NCBI RefSeq assembly: GCF_022808985.1
Contig: NZ_JAKZFT010000011.1
Span: 61,542 to 125,541 of the forward strand
Origin: Geotalea sp. SG265
GTDB taxonomy: Bacteria > Desulfobacterota > Desulfuromonadia > Geobacterales > Geobacteraceae
DNA length: 64,000 nt
Direction: 5' to 3'
The notes below the pieces were generated by a model. It saw only the letters and a list, made by a program, of their open reading frames with translations, ran no database searches and had not been told where the DNA came from. This document shows, piece by piece, positions 55,600 through 63,980 of this stretch (position 1 is the stretch's first letter; each line of letters begins with the position of its first letter). The translations under genes were made by a program, and so were the position numbers.

Positions 55600-55628
55600 T
55601 TGACACCGCCCCCGAAACAATGTATAAG
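55600..55628 (+). promoter_or_regulatory. Promoter of tRNA-Cys
   Basis: TTGACA (55600-55605), 17 bases, TATAAG (55623-55628). Confidence 0.85.
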
Positions 55629-55659
55629 ACGGACTTACTTTACGGAAGTACAGTAAAAT

Positions 55660-55736
<77 letters not shown>

Positions 55737-55744
55737 GAAATTCA

Positions 55745-55774
55745 AGGGTCAGCCGAATCGGTTGGCCCTTTTTC
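55745..55774 (+). terminator. Intrinsic terminator of tRNA-Cys
   Basis: AGGGTCAGCCGA pairs with TCGGTTGGCCCT allowing G-U pairs, followed by TTTTT. Confidence 0.8.
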
Positions 55775-55847
55775 GTTTGCCACCATGCTGGCAATCCCCG
55801 CCAAACCATGATAATATTCCCCGAAAATCGTTCAAAAGGATGGCGCC

Positions 55848-56216
55848 ATGTATAGACTGAAAATCCAAACATCTTTTGCAGCAGCGCACTGCCTGATGCA
55901 CTACCAGGGGGATTGTGAGAACCTCCACGGCCACAACTGGAAAGTGGAGGTAACTGTTGCTGCCAAGGAACTGGACAAGTCCGGGCTGGGAATCGACTTC
56001 AAGATTCTGAAAAGCGAGACCAATACGCTGCTCAAGACCCTTGACCACAAGTATCTCAACGAACTTCCCCCCTTCATGGAGAGTTCCCCTTCGTCGGAGA
56101 ACATCGCCCGCTATCTCTTCCAGGAGTTGGCGAAGAAATTCAACAGCGACAATGTGACCCTTGCGGAAGTAACGGTCTGGGAATCGGACTTCGCCAGCGC
56201 CAGCTATTATGAGTAA
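55848..56216 (+). CDS. queD: 6-carboxytetrahydropterin synthase QueD
   Basis: Converts 7,8-dihydroneopterin triphosphate to 6-carboxytetrahydropterin in the preQ0/queuosine pathway. The 122-residue protein has the zinc-binding histidines in AAAHCLMHYQ near residue 13 and CENLHGHNWKVEV near 24, LGIDFKILK near 47, LDHKYLNE near 65 and the late WESDFASASYYE. Length is standard. AAGGATGG precedes the ATG. It overlaps queE by 8 bases, so the two consecutive pathway enzymes are coupled. Confidence 0.95.
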   Translation: MYRLKIQTSFAAAHCLMHYQGDCENLHGHNWKVEVTVAAKELDKSGLGIDFKILKSETNTLLKTLDHKYLNELPPFMESSPSSENIARYLFQELAKKFNSDNVTLAEVTVWESDFASASYYE

Positions 56217-56958
56217 CGGCAGCGCCGACCTCGTCGAGGTCTTTTCCTCCATCCAGGGAGAAGGGCTTCTGGTGGGGCTCCGCCAGATATTTATCCGCTT
56301 CAGCGGCTGCAACCTCACCTGTCAGTACTGCGATACTCCCAGTGCTCCTGTGGACCTTTGCCAGATTGAGTCCACACCCGGTCGCCGGGACTTCATCCAG
56401 TTGGCCAATCCTGTCCCGACGGAGCGGTTGATCAGCCTCATCGGCGGCTGGCATCGTGGCTGGCCCGGAATTCATCATTCCATCAGCATCACCGGCGGGG
56501 AACCGCTTCTCTGCCACAAGCAGTTGCAGGAACTGCTCCCTGCACTGCGCCATCATCTCCCCATCTATCTGGAAACCAACGGCATCCTCCACCATGAACT
56601 GGCCGCTGTCATCGACCTCGTGGATTTCGTCAGCATGGATGTGAAGCTGCCTTCCACCTCCGGCTATACAGATGTCTGGGCCGCCCATGAGAGATTCCTC
56701 GCCATCGCTGCCCGAAAGAAAACCTGTGTCAAGGCAGTCGTTGGCACCGGCACGGAAGACTGGGAGATACACAAGACTGCCGAGCTCGTTGCCGCCGTTG
56801 ACAGGAGCATTCCGCTCATCCTGCAACCCTATACGAACCAAGAGGGGAGGGTGGATCTCCCGGCGATCCGCATGCTGGAGATGCAGGAAACGGCCAGCCG
56901 CTATCTCCAGGAAGTGCGGGTCATTCCCCAGACCCATAAATTTATCGGACAACTGTAG
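56209..56958 (+). CDS. queE: 7-carboxy-7-deazaguanine synthase (radical SAM)
   Basis: Uses the QueD product to make 7-carboxy-7-deazaguanine. The 249-residue protein shows SSIQGEGLLVGLRQIFIRF near residue 13 and the radical-SAM cluster motif CNLTCQYCDT near 34 (C-x3-C-x2-C). The SAM-binding SITGGEPLL lies near 93, LETNGIL near 122 and SMDVKLPS near 143. It starts within the end of queD. A creatininase-family gene follows after 7 bases. QueC and QueF are not in the window. Confidence 0.95.
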   Translation: MSNGSADLVEVFSSIQGEGLLVGLRQIFIRFSGCNLTCQYCDTPSAPVDLCQIESTPGRRDFIQLANPVPTERLISLIGGWHRGWPGIHHSISITGGEPLLCHKQLQELLPALRHHLPIYLETNGILHHELAAVIDLVDFVSMDVKLPSTSGYTDVWAAHERFLAIAARKKTCVKAVVGTGTEDWEIHKTAELVAAVDRSIPLILQPYTNQEGRVDLPAIRMLEMQETASRYLQEVRVIPQTHKFIGQL

Positions 56959-56965
56959 GTGTTCT

Positions 56966-57685
56966 ATGATTATGGAAACTATGACAATGGGAGATTTCGA
57001 AGAGGGGCTGAAGCGCACACGCACCGTCTACATCCCCTTCGGTTCCGTTGAAGAGCACGGCTATCATCTTCCCCTCTCAACCGATACCATCCAGGCATAT
57101 GAGGTGGGGAAACGGGCTTCCGAGCAGATTCCACTTTTCGTCGCCCCTCCCATCCACTACGGCTGCTGCCGTTCCACGTCCCGCCATCCAGGCACAGTCT
57201 CCATCTCCACCGGGACGCTTAAATCTCTCCTCAAGGATATCGTCCGCTCTCTGCACTCCCATGGCCTGCAAAATTTCATCGTTCTCACCGGTCATGCTGG
57301 TGGGGCACACAGGATGGCCCTGCAGGATGCGGGAGAAGAGCTGATCGCCGAAATCCCTGACATCAGAATGGCCGTGGTTACCGAGTACGACCTGGCCAAG
57401 GACGAGGGGCGGGGTCTGATCGAAACCGCAGAGGACGCCCACGCCGGCGAAATCGAGACCTCACGTATCATGCACTCCCACCCGCAACTGGTCACCGGCA
57501 CCGGCGAACGTGAATATCCATCCTTCCCGCCGGGCATCCTGGTGCGCAACAAGCGGAAATACTGGCAAAACGGCGTCTGGGGCGATCCCACCAAGGCCAC
57601 CGCCGAAAAGGGGGCCAAGCTGGAAGCACTTGTGGCGGCCAAGGTGGTGGAGCTGGCAAGGGCTCTGGAAACACTGGAAGATTGA
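56966..57685 (+). CDS. Creatininase-family amidohydrolase
   Basis: A 239-residue member of the creatininase family (creatinine amidohydrolase, MftE, FAPy deformylase). Metal-site motifs are seen: FGSVEEHGYHLPLSTDT near residue 25, TGHAGGAH near 109, and DAHAGEIETS near 157. Substrates vary and cannot be read from the sequence. It starts 7 bases after queE and ends at a terminator, so it appears to be the third gene of a queD-queE operon, which suggests action on a pterin- or purine-derived ring. ATG 56966 is one of several clustered ATGs (MIMETMTM). Confidence 0.8.
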   Translation: MIMETMTMGDFEEGLKRTRTVYIPFGSVEEHGYHLPLSTDTIQAYEVGKRASEQIPLFVAPPIHYGCCRSTSRHPGTVSISTGTLKSLLKDIVRSLHSHGLQNFIVLTGHAGGAHRMALQDAGEELIAEIPDIRMAVVTEYDLAKDEGRGLIETAEDAHAGEIETSRIMHSHPQLVTGTGEREYPSFPPGILVRNKRKYWQNGVWGDPTKATAEKGAKLEALVAAKVVELARALETLED

Positions 57686-57710
57686 GCTTTGTATAGACAA
57701 TCGAAGAACG

Positions 57711-57742
57711 AAAGGCGGCCGCAAAAGCCGCCTTTATTTTTA
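57711..57742 (+). terminator. Intrinsic terminator of the queDE operon
   Basis: AAAGGCGGC (57711-57719) pairs with GCCGCCTTT (57727-57735), then TATTTTTA. Confidence 0.88.
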
Positions 57743-57865
57743 GTTCTTCAGACATTCCGGGGGAGGCAGTCGGGGCGTTGGGAGTAAGCGACGAGCCACA
57801 GCGGCGGTCGGACACCCACATATAGACAGGTAAAGACGAGAACATCTGAACAGGTAAGTGTGAAT

Positions 57866-58600
57866 TTACACCGGCTTGAGCGCCCAGACTGCCACATGCT
57901 GCGCCCCCGAATAGTGCAGCAGAGGTTTACCTCCTGCTGTCTGCAGGCCATGTGCTTCCAGCATTGTCGTCTGCATATCTGTCAGTTGAGCCCGCTGCAG
58001 GTTCCACGGCTGGTGCCAGATCCTTGCCCTGTACAGCTTCTCTTCATAAAAGGAATACAGGCAATAGCGCTCGACCAGGAAGAATTCAAGGGTGTCCAGT
58101 GCGGCGACGCCGAGCACCGGTCCGGGCATCCAGGTAGCCTTGAACTCGGCCAGAGGATGGGACAGTCGCCGACTCGAATAAAAGATGCTCTCCTTGTCCG
58201 CTCGCATGACCATGGCCGCATGACGGTAGGGAAGATGGTACACCGATCGGGCACCGAAGACCGCCAGGGCCCGATCCGCATCAAGGGAAAAGAACCAGAT
58301 GCCCGGCACACCCTGGTAGTGCACATATGTGCGCAGGTTGATCTCATGGAAATTACTCAGCCACGGCACCGGGGGAGCGAATGTGGGGCGCAGGTTTTTC
58401 AAGGCAAAGGGCGTGATGCCGATCCAGGCGCTGCCGTCGAAGAGGTCGATTTCCAGACCCTCGGGCAGGTGCGGCCGCAGTAGTTCAGGGTTGGCTCGCC
58501 AGTGGATGAAGAGGAGTTTCAGCCATGACTGGTACATGACCGGCAATTCTTTGGGGCGCTCCCGGATGGAGAGCCTGTCCATACCGTTCATGGGGTTCAT
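57866..58600 (-). CDS. DUF2071 (YqjF-like) protein
   Basis: A 244-residue protein of the DUF2071 family. Hallmarks are LLFIHWRANPELLRPHLPEG near residue 29, DLFDGSAWIGITPF near 52, NLRTYVHYQGVPGIWFFSLD near 87 and FLVERYCLYS near 173. The family adopts a fold related to acetoacetate decarboxylase, and its role is unknown. Several ATGs cluster at the start (MNPMNGM); the first at 58600 is used here without strong support. It is a single gene, divergent from the NUDIX gene. Confidence 0.85.
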   Translation of the reverse strand: MNPMNGMDRLSIRERPKELPVMYQSWLKLLFIHWRANPELLRPHLPEGLEIDLFDGSAWIGITPFALKNLRPTFAPPVPWLSNFHEINLRTYVHYQGVPGIWFFSLDADRALAVFGARSVYHLPYRHAAMVMRADKESIFYSSRRLSHPLAEFKATWMPGPVLGVAALDTLEFFLVERYCLYSFYEEKLYRARIWHQPWNLQRAQLTDMQTTMLEAHGLQTAGGKPLLHYSGAQHVAVWALKPV

Positions 58601-58692
58601 GCTTCAAGTATATCAAATACTGTCAGCTCCGTTTCTTACACAGGTAGTCAGGTAAGTACACAATTATCGGTTATGGTGGAGGAAATTTCCTT

Positions 58693-59106
58693 ATGAATCA
58701 ACGGATTGCCAGGCATATCCACGTCACCTGCGCCATTGTCGAGCGTGACGGCCTAATTCTCGCCGCCCAGCGAAGCGCTACCATGAACCAGCCCCTGAAA
58801 TGGGAATTCCCTGGCGGTAAGATCGACCCGGGCGAGACGCCTGAAGCATGCCTGCAAAGGGAATTGATGGAAGAACTGGCTGTTGCTGTGTCCGTATGTG
58901 CGCCGCTGCAGCCGGTCACCCACAGCTATCCCGACTGTACCGTTACTCTATATCCCTTCATCTGCACCATTGAAGGTGGTGAGCTTATTCTCAACGAGCA
59001 TGCGGCCGTGCGTTGGCTCAAGCCGGAGGAGTTGCCGAACCTGGATTGGGCGGCGGCAGATCTGCCGGTGGTTCATAACTATCTAAGGGTGAAGAGTGAA
59101 GGGTGA
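58693..59106 (+). CDS. NUDIX hydrolase (MutT-like)
   Basis: A 137-residue NUDIX protein. The box GGKIDPGETPEACLQRELMEE near residues 42-62 (cut to its parts: GGKIDPGE and RELMEEL) has all metal-binding Glu. The flanking RSATMNQPLKWEFPGGK and the late RWLKPEELPNLDW fit MutT-type 8-oxo-dGTP pyrophosphatases. It would clean oxidised nucleotides from the pool. GGAGGAAA precedes the ATG at 58693. It converges on the pyrophosphatase gene. Confidence 0.9.
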   Translation: MNQRIARHIHVTCAIVERDGLILAAQRSATMNQPLKWEFPGGKIDPGETPEACLQRELMEELAVAVSVCAPLQPVTHSYPDCTVTLYPFICTIEGGELILNEHAAVRWLKPEELPNLDWAAADLPVVHNYLRVKSEG

Positions 59107-59138
59107 AATCAACCCAAACGAGATCTGCCTAAGAGTCT

Positions 59139-60779
59139 TCACACTTTGGAAAGGATTTTAAATAGATGCGGTACCATCTGCTTTTTCCGTGACATGATCC
59201 CCTTTAGCTCGTAGAGATGGGGCTCCAGCTGGGGATAGTCCATGCAGTGGGCGATGCGGGTGTATCCCTCCACCAGGAAAAGGGAACTTTCCGTGGTGAT
59301 GTCGGTGACCATCAGCCCTGATATATAGAGCTTCTCCTGCTTTTTCAACGTGGCTAGCGCCGCTAGCAGCGCCTCCTTCATCTCGAAAAACTCATCGTAT
59401 CCCACCACTTCCACCTGGCCGATGCCCAGGGATTTTCCCTCGTGCTGAAACAGCTTGAAATCGGCCATTACAGCATCCTCTGCCGATTTGTAGTTCTTCA
59501 GGGAGCTGCTGGCTGCAAATATATCCCGGCCGAACCCAACAGCATCCACACCAGCCGTTTTCTCCAGCCAGGCGACCATCTCCCGGTCCAGGTCGGTGGT
59601 AGTCGGCGATTTCAAAATGACCGTGTCGGAAAGGATACCGGCAAGGAGCAATGCAGCCATGTTCTGCTCGGGCTCAATGTCGCATTCCCGGTAGCGCATT
59701 GCCACCAGGGTGCAGGTGCTTCCCACCGGCGAGGTAAAGAAGGCGATGGGCATGGTGCTGTGGCTGTTGCCCAGCTTGTGGTGGTCGATTACCTCGGCTA
59801 TTTCCACCGCCTCCGCTCCCGGCACCGCTTGACCAAGTTCGTTGTGGTCCACCAGGATCAAGCCGTAGGGGAGGGGGGCAAGAAGGGACGACTTGGTCGC
59901 CACCCCCGCCAGGGTTCCGTTCTCCTCCAGGGCTAGGATCGCCGTCTCGGTGCGCAGTTTCTGCTGCAGGTGGGCAAGGGGTTCTCCCAGGCCGATGGTG
60001 ACGAACCTGGGATCGGCAATGAGGGAGACCGGCGTGGAAAGACGGCTCAGCCAGGCGGTGGTGGCGGTGTCATGTGGGGAAAGCAGCACCGTCACCCTAC
60101 GCTCCAGGGCCAGGGCCGCAAGATCCGCTTCCAGTCCATGGCCTCCAGTGATAATCAAAATGCGGACCCCTTGCTCAATAGCCGCTTGCTGGATACTCCG
60201 GCGGTTTCCGGTAATTATCAGCAACTGGTCGGGTTGCTCGCCGGCAATTCGCTCCAGGAAGGATTCTTCCTCCATGGCACCAATAAACAGCTTCATGACG
60301 GATGGATCTTCACAGGCAGTGCCAATGATGACCGTCCCGCCGAGGGTACGGGCGAGGGCCGCCGAAGAAGTGGTCATCTCCCGATGTTGCTCCGGGCACG
60401 GGAGCAGCAGGTTTTCCGAGAGCCGCAGCAGGGTCACCACCCCCTGGGGGCGCCTTTGGTTATCCAGTACCGGTAAGCTCCTCACGCCGCTCCCATGGAA
60501 TTTCTCAAGGGCCTCATAGGCGGTGGCGCCAGGAGAAAGCGTCACCGGCTGCCTGCGCAGTGTGTCCCGCACCTTGGGATGCACGTCGGGCAGGTAAACT
60601 GGCTCGGGAATGCCTAGTTTCTGCAGCACGAAGCGGGCCTGGGGATTTGGTTGCCCGGCCATGGCGGCAATGACATTGGTCATGCCCCGGCGCTGTTTCA
60701 AGGCAGCATAGGCAATGGCCGAGGCGATGGAATCGGTATCGGGGTTACGGTGTCCTATGACGTAAAAGGTGCGGTCCAT
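59139..60779 (-). CDS. ppaC: Manganese-dependent inorganic pyrophosphatase with CBS-DRTGG regulatory insert
   Basis: A family II pyrophosphatase of 546 residues that splits pyrophosphate to phosphate. The catalytic DHH domain is divided: GHRNPDTDSIASAIAY near residue 8 and VIDHHKLGNS near 313, with the DHHA2 end near 450-545. Between them (about 65-290) lie a first CBS domain (PVTLSPGATAYEALEKF), a DRTGG domain (LGGTVIIGTACEDPSVMK) and a second CBS domain. In studied relatives these bind adenine nucleotides and tune activity. AGGAG precedes the ATG at 60779; an in-frame start at 60836 is unsupported. Confidence 0.92.
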   Translation of the reverse strand: MDRTFYVIGHRNPDTDSIASAIAYAALKQRRGMTNVIAAMAGQPNPQARFVLQKLGIPEPVYLPDVHPKVRDTLRRQPVTLSPGATAYEALEKFHGSGVRSLPVLDNQRRPQGVVTLLRLSENLLLPCPEQHREMTTSSAALARTLGGTVIIGTACEDPSVMKLFIGAMEEESFLERIAGEQPDQLLIITGNRRSIQQAAIEQGVRILIITGGHGLEADLAALALERRVTVLLSPHDTATTAWLSRLSTPVSLIADPRFVTIGLGEPLAHLQQKLRTETAILALEENGTLAGVATKSSLLAPLPYGLILVDHNELGQAVPGAEAVEIAEVIDHHKLGNSHSTMPIAFFTSPVGSTCTLVAMRYRECDIEPEQNMAALLLAGILSDTVILKSPTTTDLDREMVAWLEKTAGVDAVGFGRDIFAASSSLKNYKSAEDAVMADFKLFQHEGKSLGIGQVEVVGYDEFFEMKEALLAALATLKKQEKLYISGLMVTDITTESSLFLVEGYTRIAHCMDYPQLEPHLYELKGIMSRKKQMVPHLFKILSKV

Positions 60780-61102
60780 GTGTGCTCCTGGATGAATTAG
60801 AGAGCATAAGATACACAGCCTCGCTGCCGTTCGCAACCAGGAAGAGCGCAGATAGTGTATTCATTTTTGAAAACCATCTATCTCACGCGGCGACGCATGA
60901 GGCTGAGTTTTTTTAGGCTTTTGCCCGATCTGAATTTATCCGCGTCATCCGTGTTATCCGCGAGAGATGCTTTCACTCAGTTCTCAGCATGAGCAAATTT
61001 CACTCTTCTCCTCCCACTCCTGCTCCTGCAAATTGTAATTGCTGTAGCAATAAAAGCATGATATTGTTTCTTTAGAAACGAATTAATTCGTGGGAGGAAT
61101 GC
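60780..61102 (+). promoter_or_regulatory. Intergenic region with toxin-antitoxin promoter and palindromic operators
   Basis: TTGCTG (61039-61044), 17 bases, TATTGT (61062-61067) is the likely promoter. Three palindromes cover it: ATTGC/GCAAT at 61038-61051, GTTTC/GAAAC at 61066-61079 and CGAATTAATTCG at 61079-61090. This fits autoregulation by the antitoxin. Further left, ATCCGYG recurs three times at about 60938-60962, a short microsatellite-like tract. No gene is seen. Confidence 0.6.
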
Positions 61103-61489
61103 ATGGCCCAAGCTGCTGTTAAAGTACCCGAGGCCCACACCCGGGAAGCCGTCCTATCCAAAGCGGTAGTCAATGCCGCCGACCGGCTCGGATTGTCCCA
61201 GGCCAAGCTTGCCCATGTCCTGGGGGTGAGTAAAGCCTCTGTATCCCGCCTTGTTGCCGGCACCTACCAGCTTTCCAGCGAAAAAAAAGAATGGGAATTC
61301 GCCGTGCTGCTGCTCAGGCTCTTCCGCTCCCTTGATGCCATTGTCGGCGGCGTTGCCACAGATGTGCACAGCTGGATGACCAGCGACAACAAGGCCCTTG
61401 CCGGCCGCAAGCCCATGGAGCTCATCACCTCAACGGAGGGGCTGGTCCGTGTCATCTATTATCTGGACGCCAGACGCGGTCTCGTCTAA
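61103..61489 (+). CDS. Xre/MbcA/ParS-type antitoxin
   Basis: A 128-residue antitoxin. The N-terminal half is an Xre-like helix-turn-helix (LSQAKLAHVLGVSKASVSRL near residue 33). The C-terminal half is the toxin-binding MbcA/ParS/Xre domain (LLRLFRSLDAIVGG near 71, KPMELITSTEGLVRVIYYLD near 102). Such proteins block RES toxins and repress their own promoter. GGGAGGA precedes the ATG. The toxin frame starts inside its end. Confidence 0.92.
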   Translation: MAQAAVKVPEAHTREAVLSKAVVNAADRLGLSQAKLAHVLGVSKASVSRLVAGTYQLSSEKKEWEFAVLLLRLFRSLDAIVGGVATDVHSWMTSDNKALAGRKPMELITSTEGLVRVIYYLDARRGLV

Positions 61490-62171
61490 TTCCCATCGCC
61501 GGGCCGAATCGCTCTGGCGCATGGTGGAGGCCCAGCACATGGCCTCGACCATGAAACTGGTCGATACCCTGGCCGAGCAGGACCTCCTCGAACAGATCCT
61601 CGAAGAAAGCAAACCGCCACTGCCCCGAGACGCGGCCGAGCTTGATTACCTCCTCGCCGCACCCTTCCGCTACACACCGTATACCCCAGGCTCCCGCTTC
61701 CATGCCGTTACTGATCCCGGCGTCTTCTACGGAGCCGAAACCATCCGCACCGCCGCCGCCGAAATCGGCTACTGGCGCTGGAAATTCCTCCAGGAAACCA
61801 CTGGCCTCAATCGCCTGGGCCCCGCAGCCCACACCGCCTTCAGTGTTGCAATTGACGCTACCGCCATAGACCTCCGGTTATCTCCCTTTGACCGAGATAC
61901 AGCCATCTGGGCCCACCCCACGGACTACACCGGCACCCAGGCCCTGGCGCGCCTCGCCCGCGAAACAGGCATCGAAGCCATTTTCTACCGCTCGGTCCGC
62001 GATCCAGAACCGGCATGGTGTGCAGCGCTCTTGACCCCACAGGCCTTCGCCTCCAACCATCACGACCCGGTCACTCAGACCTGGCAGCTGATTGTGACCC
62101 GGGATGAAGCAATCTGGCGGCGGGAGATGGGGGAGGGGTTTTCGTTTGGGACCGGCGAGTGGGGTAAGTGA
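61449..62171 (+). CDS. RES-domain toxin (NAD+-degrading type)
   Basis: A 240-residue RES-domain protein. Known RES toxins break down NAD+. Conserved parts are LWRMVEAQHMASTMKLVDTL near residue 23, FRYTPYTPGSRF near 74, DPGVFYGAETIRTAAAE near 89 and IFYRSVRDPE near 181. I place the start at GTG 61449, 8 bases after GGAGGGG, because the conserved LWRMVEAQH begins before the first ATG (61521). This gives a 41-base overlap with the antitoxin gene, as in other tightly coupled modules. Confidence 0.88.
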   Translation: MSSIIWTPDAVSSNSHRRAESLWRMVEAQHMASTMKLVDTLAEQDLLEQILEESKPPLPRDAAELDYLLAAPFRYTPYTPGSRFHAVTDPGVFYGAETIRTAAAEIGYWRWKFLQETTGLNRLGPAAHTAFSVAIDATAIDLRLSPFDRDTAIWAHPTDYTGTQALARLARETGIEAIFYRSVRDPEPAWCAALLTPQAFASNHHDPVTQTWQLIVTRDEAIWRREMGEGFSFGTGEWGK

Positions 62172-62333
62172 GGCAGTAGTTGTGGTTTTATGGGAGAGGG
62201 AAGGTCTAGGCAAAAAAACTGGCGGCGAACTGGAATGATCACCAAACAGAACAGCCTAACTTCACTTGCTCCACTAAAACAAATGTTGTATTACTTATTT
62301 TCAACACTATTCGCGAGTTGCGGAGGCAGTCGT

Positions 62334-62627
62334 ATGATACGCAAGGATGATGCTCTTGCAGTGCTAACCAGTTTGAAGCCGGAATTTGCTGAACGATATG
62401 GCATTATTGCTTTGGGTATTTTCGGATCGGTAGCTCGTGAGCAGACCACAGGGACGAGTGATGTGGATGTGGTAGTAAAGATGAAAGATCCAAATCTTTT
62501 TACGCTAGTCCATGTAAAGGATACTCTTGAGGAAGCCTTGCATGAGCACGTGGATATCGTCCACTACCGTGAACGAATGAACGAATTTCTCAAGAGCCGC
62601 ATTGATCGGGAAGCAATTTATGTATGA
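62334..62627 (+). CDS. mntA: MntA-type minimal nucleotidyltransferase antitoxin
   Basis: A 97-residue minimal nucleotidyltransferase. The active site GIFGSVAREQTTGTSDVDVV near residues 27-46 has the GS and D-x-D residues. In HepT-MntA systems this protein adds AMP groups to the HEPN toxin and silences it. GGAGG precedes the ATG at 62334, and the frame extends further up without support. It overlaps the toxin gene by 8 bases. Confidence 0.9.
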   Translation: MIRKDDALAVLTSLKPEFAERYGIIALGIFGSVAREQTTGTSDVDVVVKMKDPNLFTLVHVKDTLEEALHEHVDIVHYRERMNEFLKSRIDREAIYV

Positions 62628-62994
62628 TGTCGAACTGGTTTGCGAGATACTGCGCCAGATCCTTGAGGCAGGCAAGAGGATTGAACGGCGTTTTTCTGCA
62701 GTGGAGCAGGCAGACGATTTCCTGACAAATGACGACGGCCTCGACAGGCTGGATGCTATTTGCATGATGTTGATTGCTATCGGTGAGAGTCTGAAGAATC
62801 TGGACAAGATAACGAACGGCGAGCTGTTGAAAAAGTACCCTGACGTAGACTGGAAAGGGGCAAAGGGCGCGCGGGATATTATTTCCCATCACTACTTCGA
62901 CCTTAATGCCGAAGCCGTATTCGCTATCTGCAGAAAAGATGTTCCGGCTCTGTTGGCAACTGTGGAAAGAATGCTGGCGGACCTTACGGTATGA
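62620..62994 (+). CDS. hepT: HepT-type HEPN ribonuclease toxin
   Basis: A 124-residue HEPN protein (DUF86). The catalytic RNase motif R-x4-H is ARDIISHHYFDL near residue 86, followed by the Tyr that is AMPylated by the partner in studied systems. It is predicted all-helical. The ATG at 62620 lies within the end of mntA, so the pair is coupled. Both partners look intact, so the module should be functional. Confidence 0.92.
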   Translation: MYDVELVCEILRQILEAGKRIERRFSAVEQADDFLTNDDGLDRLDAICMMLIAIGESLKNLDKITNGELLKKYPDVDWKGAKGARDIISHHYFDLNAEAVFAICRKDVPALLATVERMLADLTV

Positions 62995-63313
62995 GGATAA
63001 TCTTTCTCACAATAGGCTTGCGGAATGGCAGTAGAGGCAGAACCGCACGCATCGGGCGGTGAGCCTTTTGGGGTTATCAATTTCACTCCTCGCTCTTCAC
63101 ACTTCACTCTTGCATCTGCTCTTCACTCTTTTCTTGCCCTTTCTAACTTCCTACGATTCCTGCCGTTTTTTCCAACTGTAAAATTTCTTTACACATGTAA
63201 AAATTTTTTACACTCTAACCCTGCGATTTTTTTATTGAATTTGTGGGGATGGGGGAGTAGAAAAGAGTTCATTAATTTGTAACGCTGAAGGTGTTCGAAC
63301 AGAAGAGACTGAT
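62995..63313 (+). promoter_or_regulatory. Intergenic region with tandem TGTAAA-N5-TTTACA operators
   Basis: TGTAAAATTTCTTTACA (63177-63193) and TGTAAAAATTTTTTACA (63196-63212) are two 17-bp palindromes spaced 19 bases centre to centre, 102 bases before the L,D-transpeptidase. The left part has short CTTCACTC-type repeats (63090-63135). No gene is seen. Confidence 0.55.
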
Positions 63314-63838
63314 GTGAAAAAGCTATTCCTCGCATTTGTAGTAATAATCATCGGCTCAGTGGCTGTCATCTGGGTACTCAGCAAGCAGCAGAGCAAGTCT
63401 CTTCCCGCGGGTGTGGTTGCTGACAGGATTCTGATCCAGAAGGGTCTTCGCAGGTTGACTGTCTTTAGGCAGGGAAAACCGCTCAAGACCTACCAGGTGG
63501 CACTGGGGCGCAATCCGCAGGGCAAGAAAACCAAAGAAGGCGATTGCAGGACTCCGGAAGGCATCTATACCATCGACCGCCGCAAGCAAAGCAGCAAGTA
63601 TTGCCGAGCCCTCCATATTTCCTATCCAAATCAGGCTGATGTCGCCCAAGCCAAGGCACGGGGCGTATCGCCAGGTGGTGATGTGATGATCCACGGCCTG
63701 CCCAATGCCCTCGGTTTTGTCGGTAAACTGCACCTGATAAGGGATTGGACACTGGGATGTGTTGCGGTGACGAATCCGGAGATTGAGGAAATTTGGCGGG
63801 TGGTGCCTGATGGGGTGGTTGTGGAGATAGTGCCGTAG
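63314..63838 (+). CDS. L,D-transpeptidase (YkuD family)
   Basis: A 174-residue protein with one N-terminal membrane helix (residues 5-22), so anchored in the inner membrane facing the periplasm. The YkuD domain spans about 38-173, with the catalytic region VMIHGLPNALG near 124 and the cysteine in DWTLGCVAVTNPEI near 143-156. These enzymes form 3-3 peptidoglycan cross-links or attach lipoproteins to the wall. GTG 63314 gives MKKLFLAFVV. A small hairpin CCTTCG/CGAAGG follows at 63861-63875. Confidence 0.9.
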   Translation: MKKLFLAFVVIIIGSVAVIWVLSKQQSKSLPAGVVADRILIQKGLRRLTVFRQGKPLKTYQVALGRNPQGKKTKEGDCRTPEGIYTIDRRKQSSKYCRALHISYPNQADVAQAKARGVSPGGDVMIHGLPNALGFVGKLHLIRDWTLGCVAVTNPEIEEIWRVVPDGVVVEIVP

Positions 63839-63980
63839 GAATTGGGAAATTGCACGAAGTCCTTCGTAGCGAAGGGTAGATTCTATTCGTAAGTGCACCA
63901 CGTGATAAAAAAGCAGGACATGATGGTTTTCTGGTAGTGTGTGAAGCGCGACCAACACTCACTACGGAAAGGAACCCACC

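Noticed and set aside
63090..63135. CTTCACTC-type short repeats as a functional site
   Set aside because: Similar GTGAAG-type tracts occur at about 59090 and 60990 in other gaps, so they look like low-complexity microsatellites.
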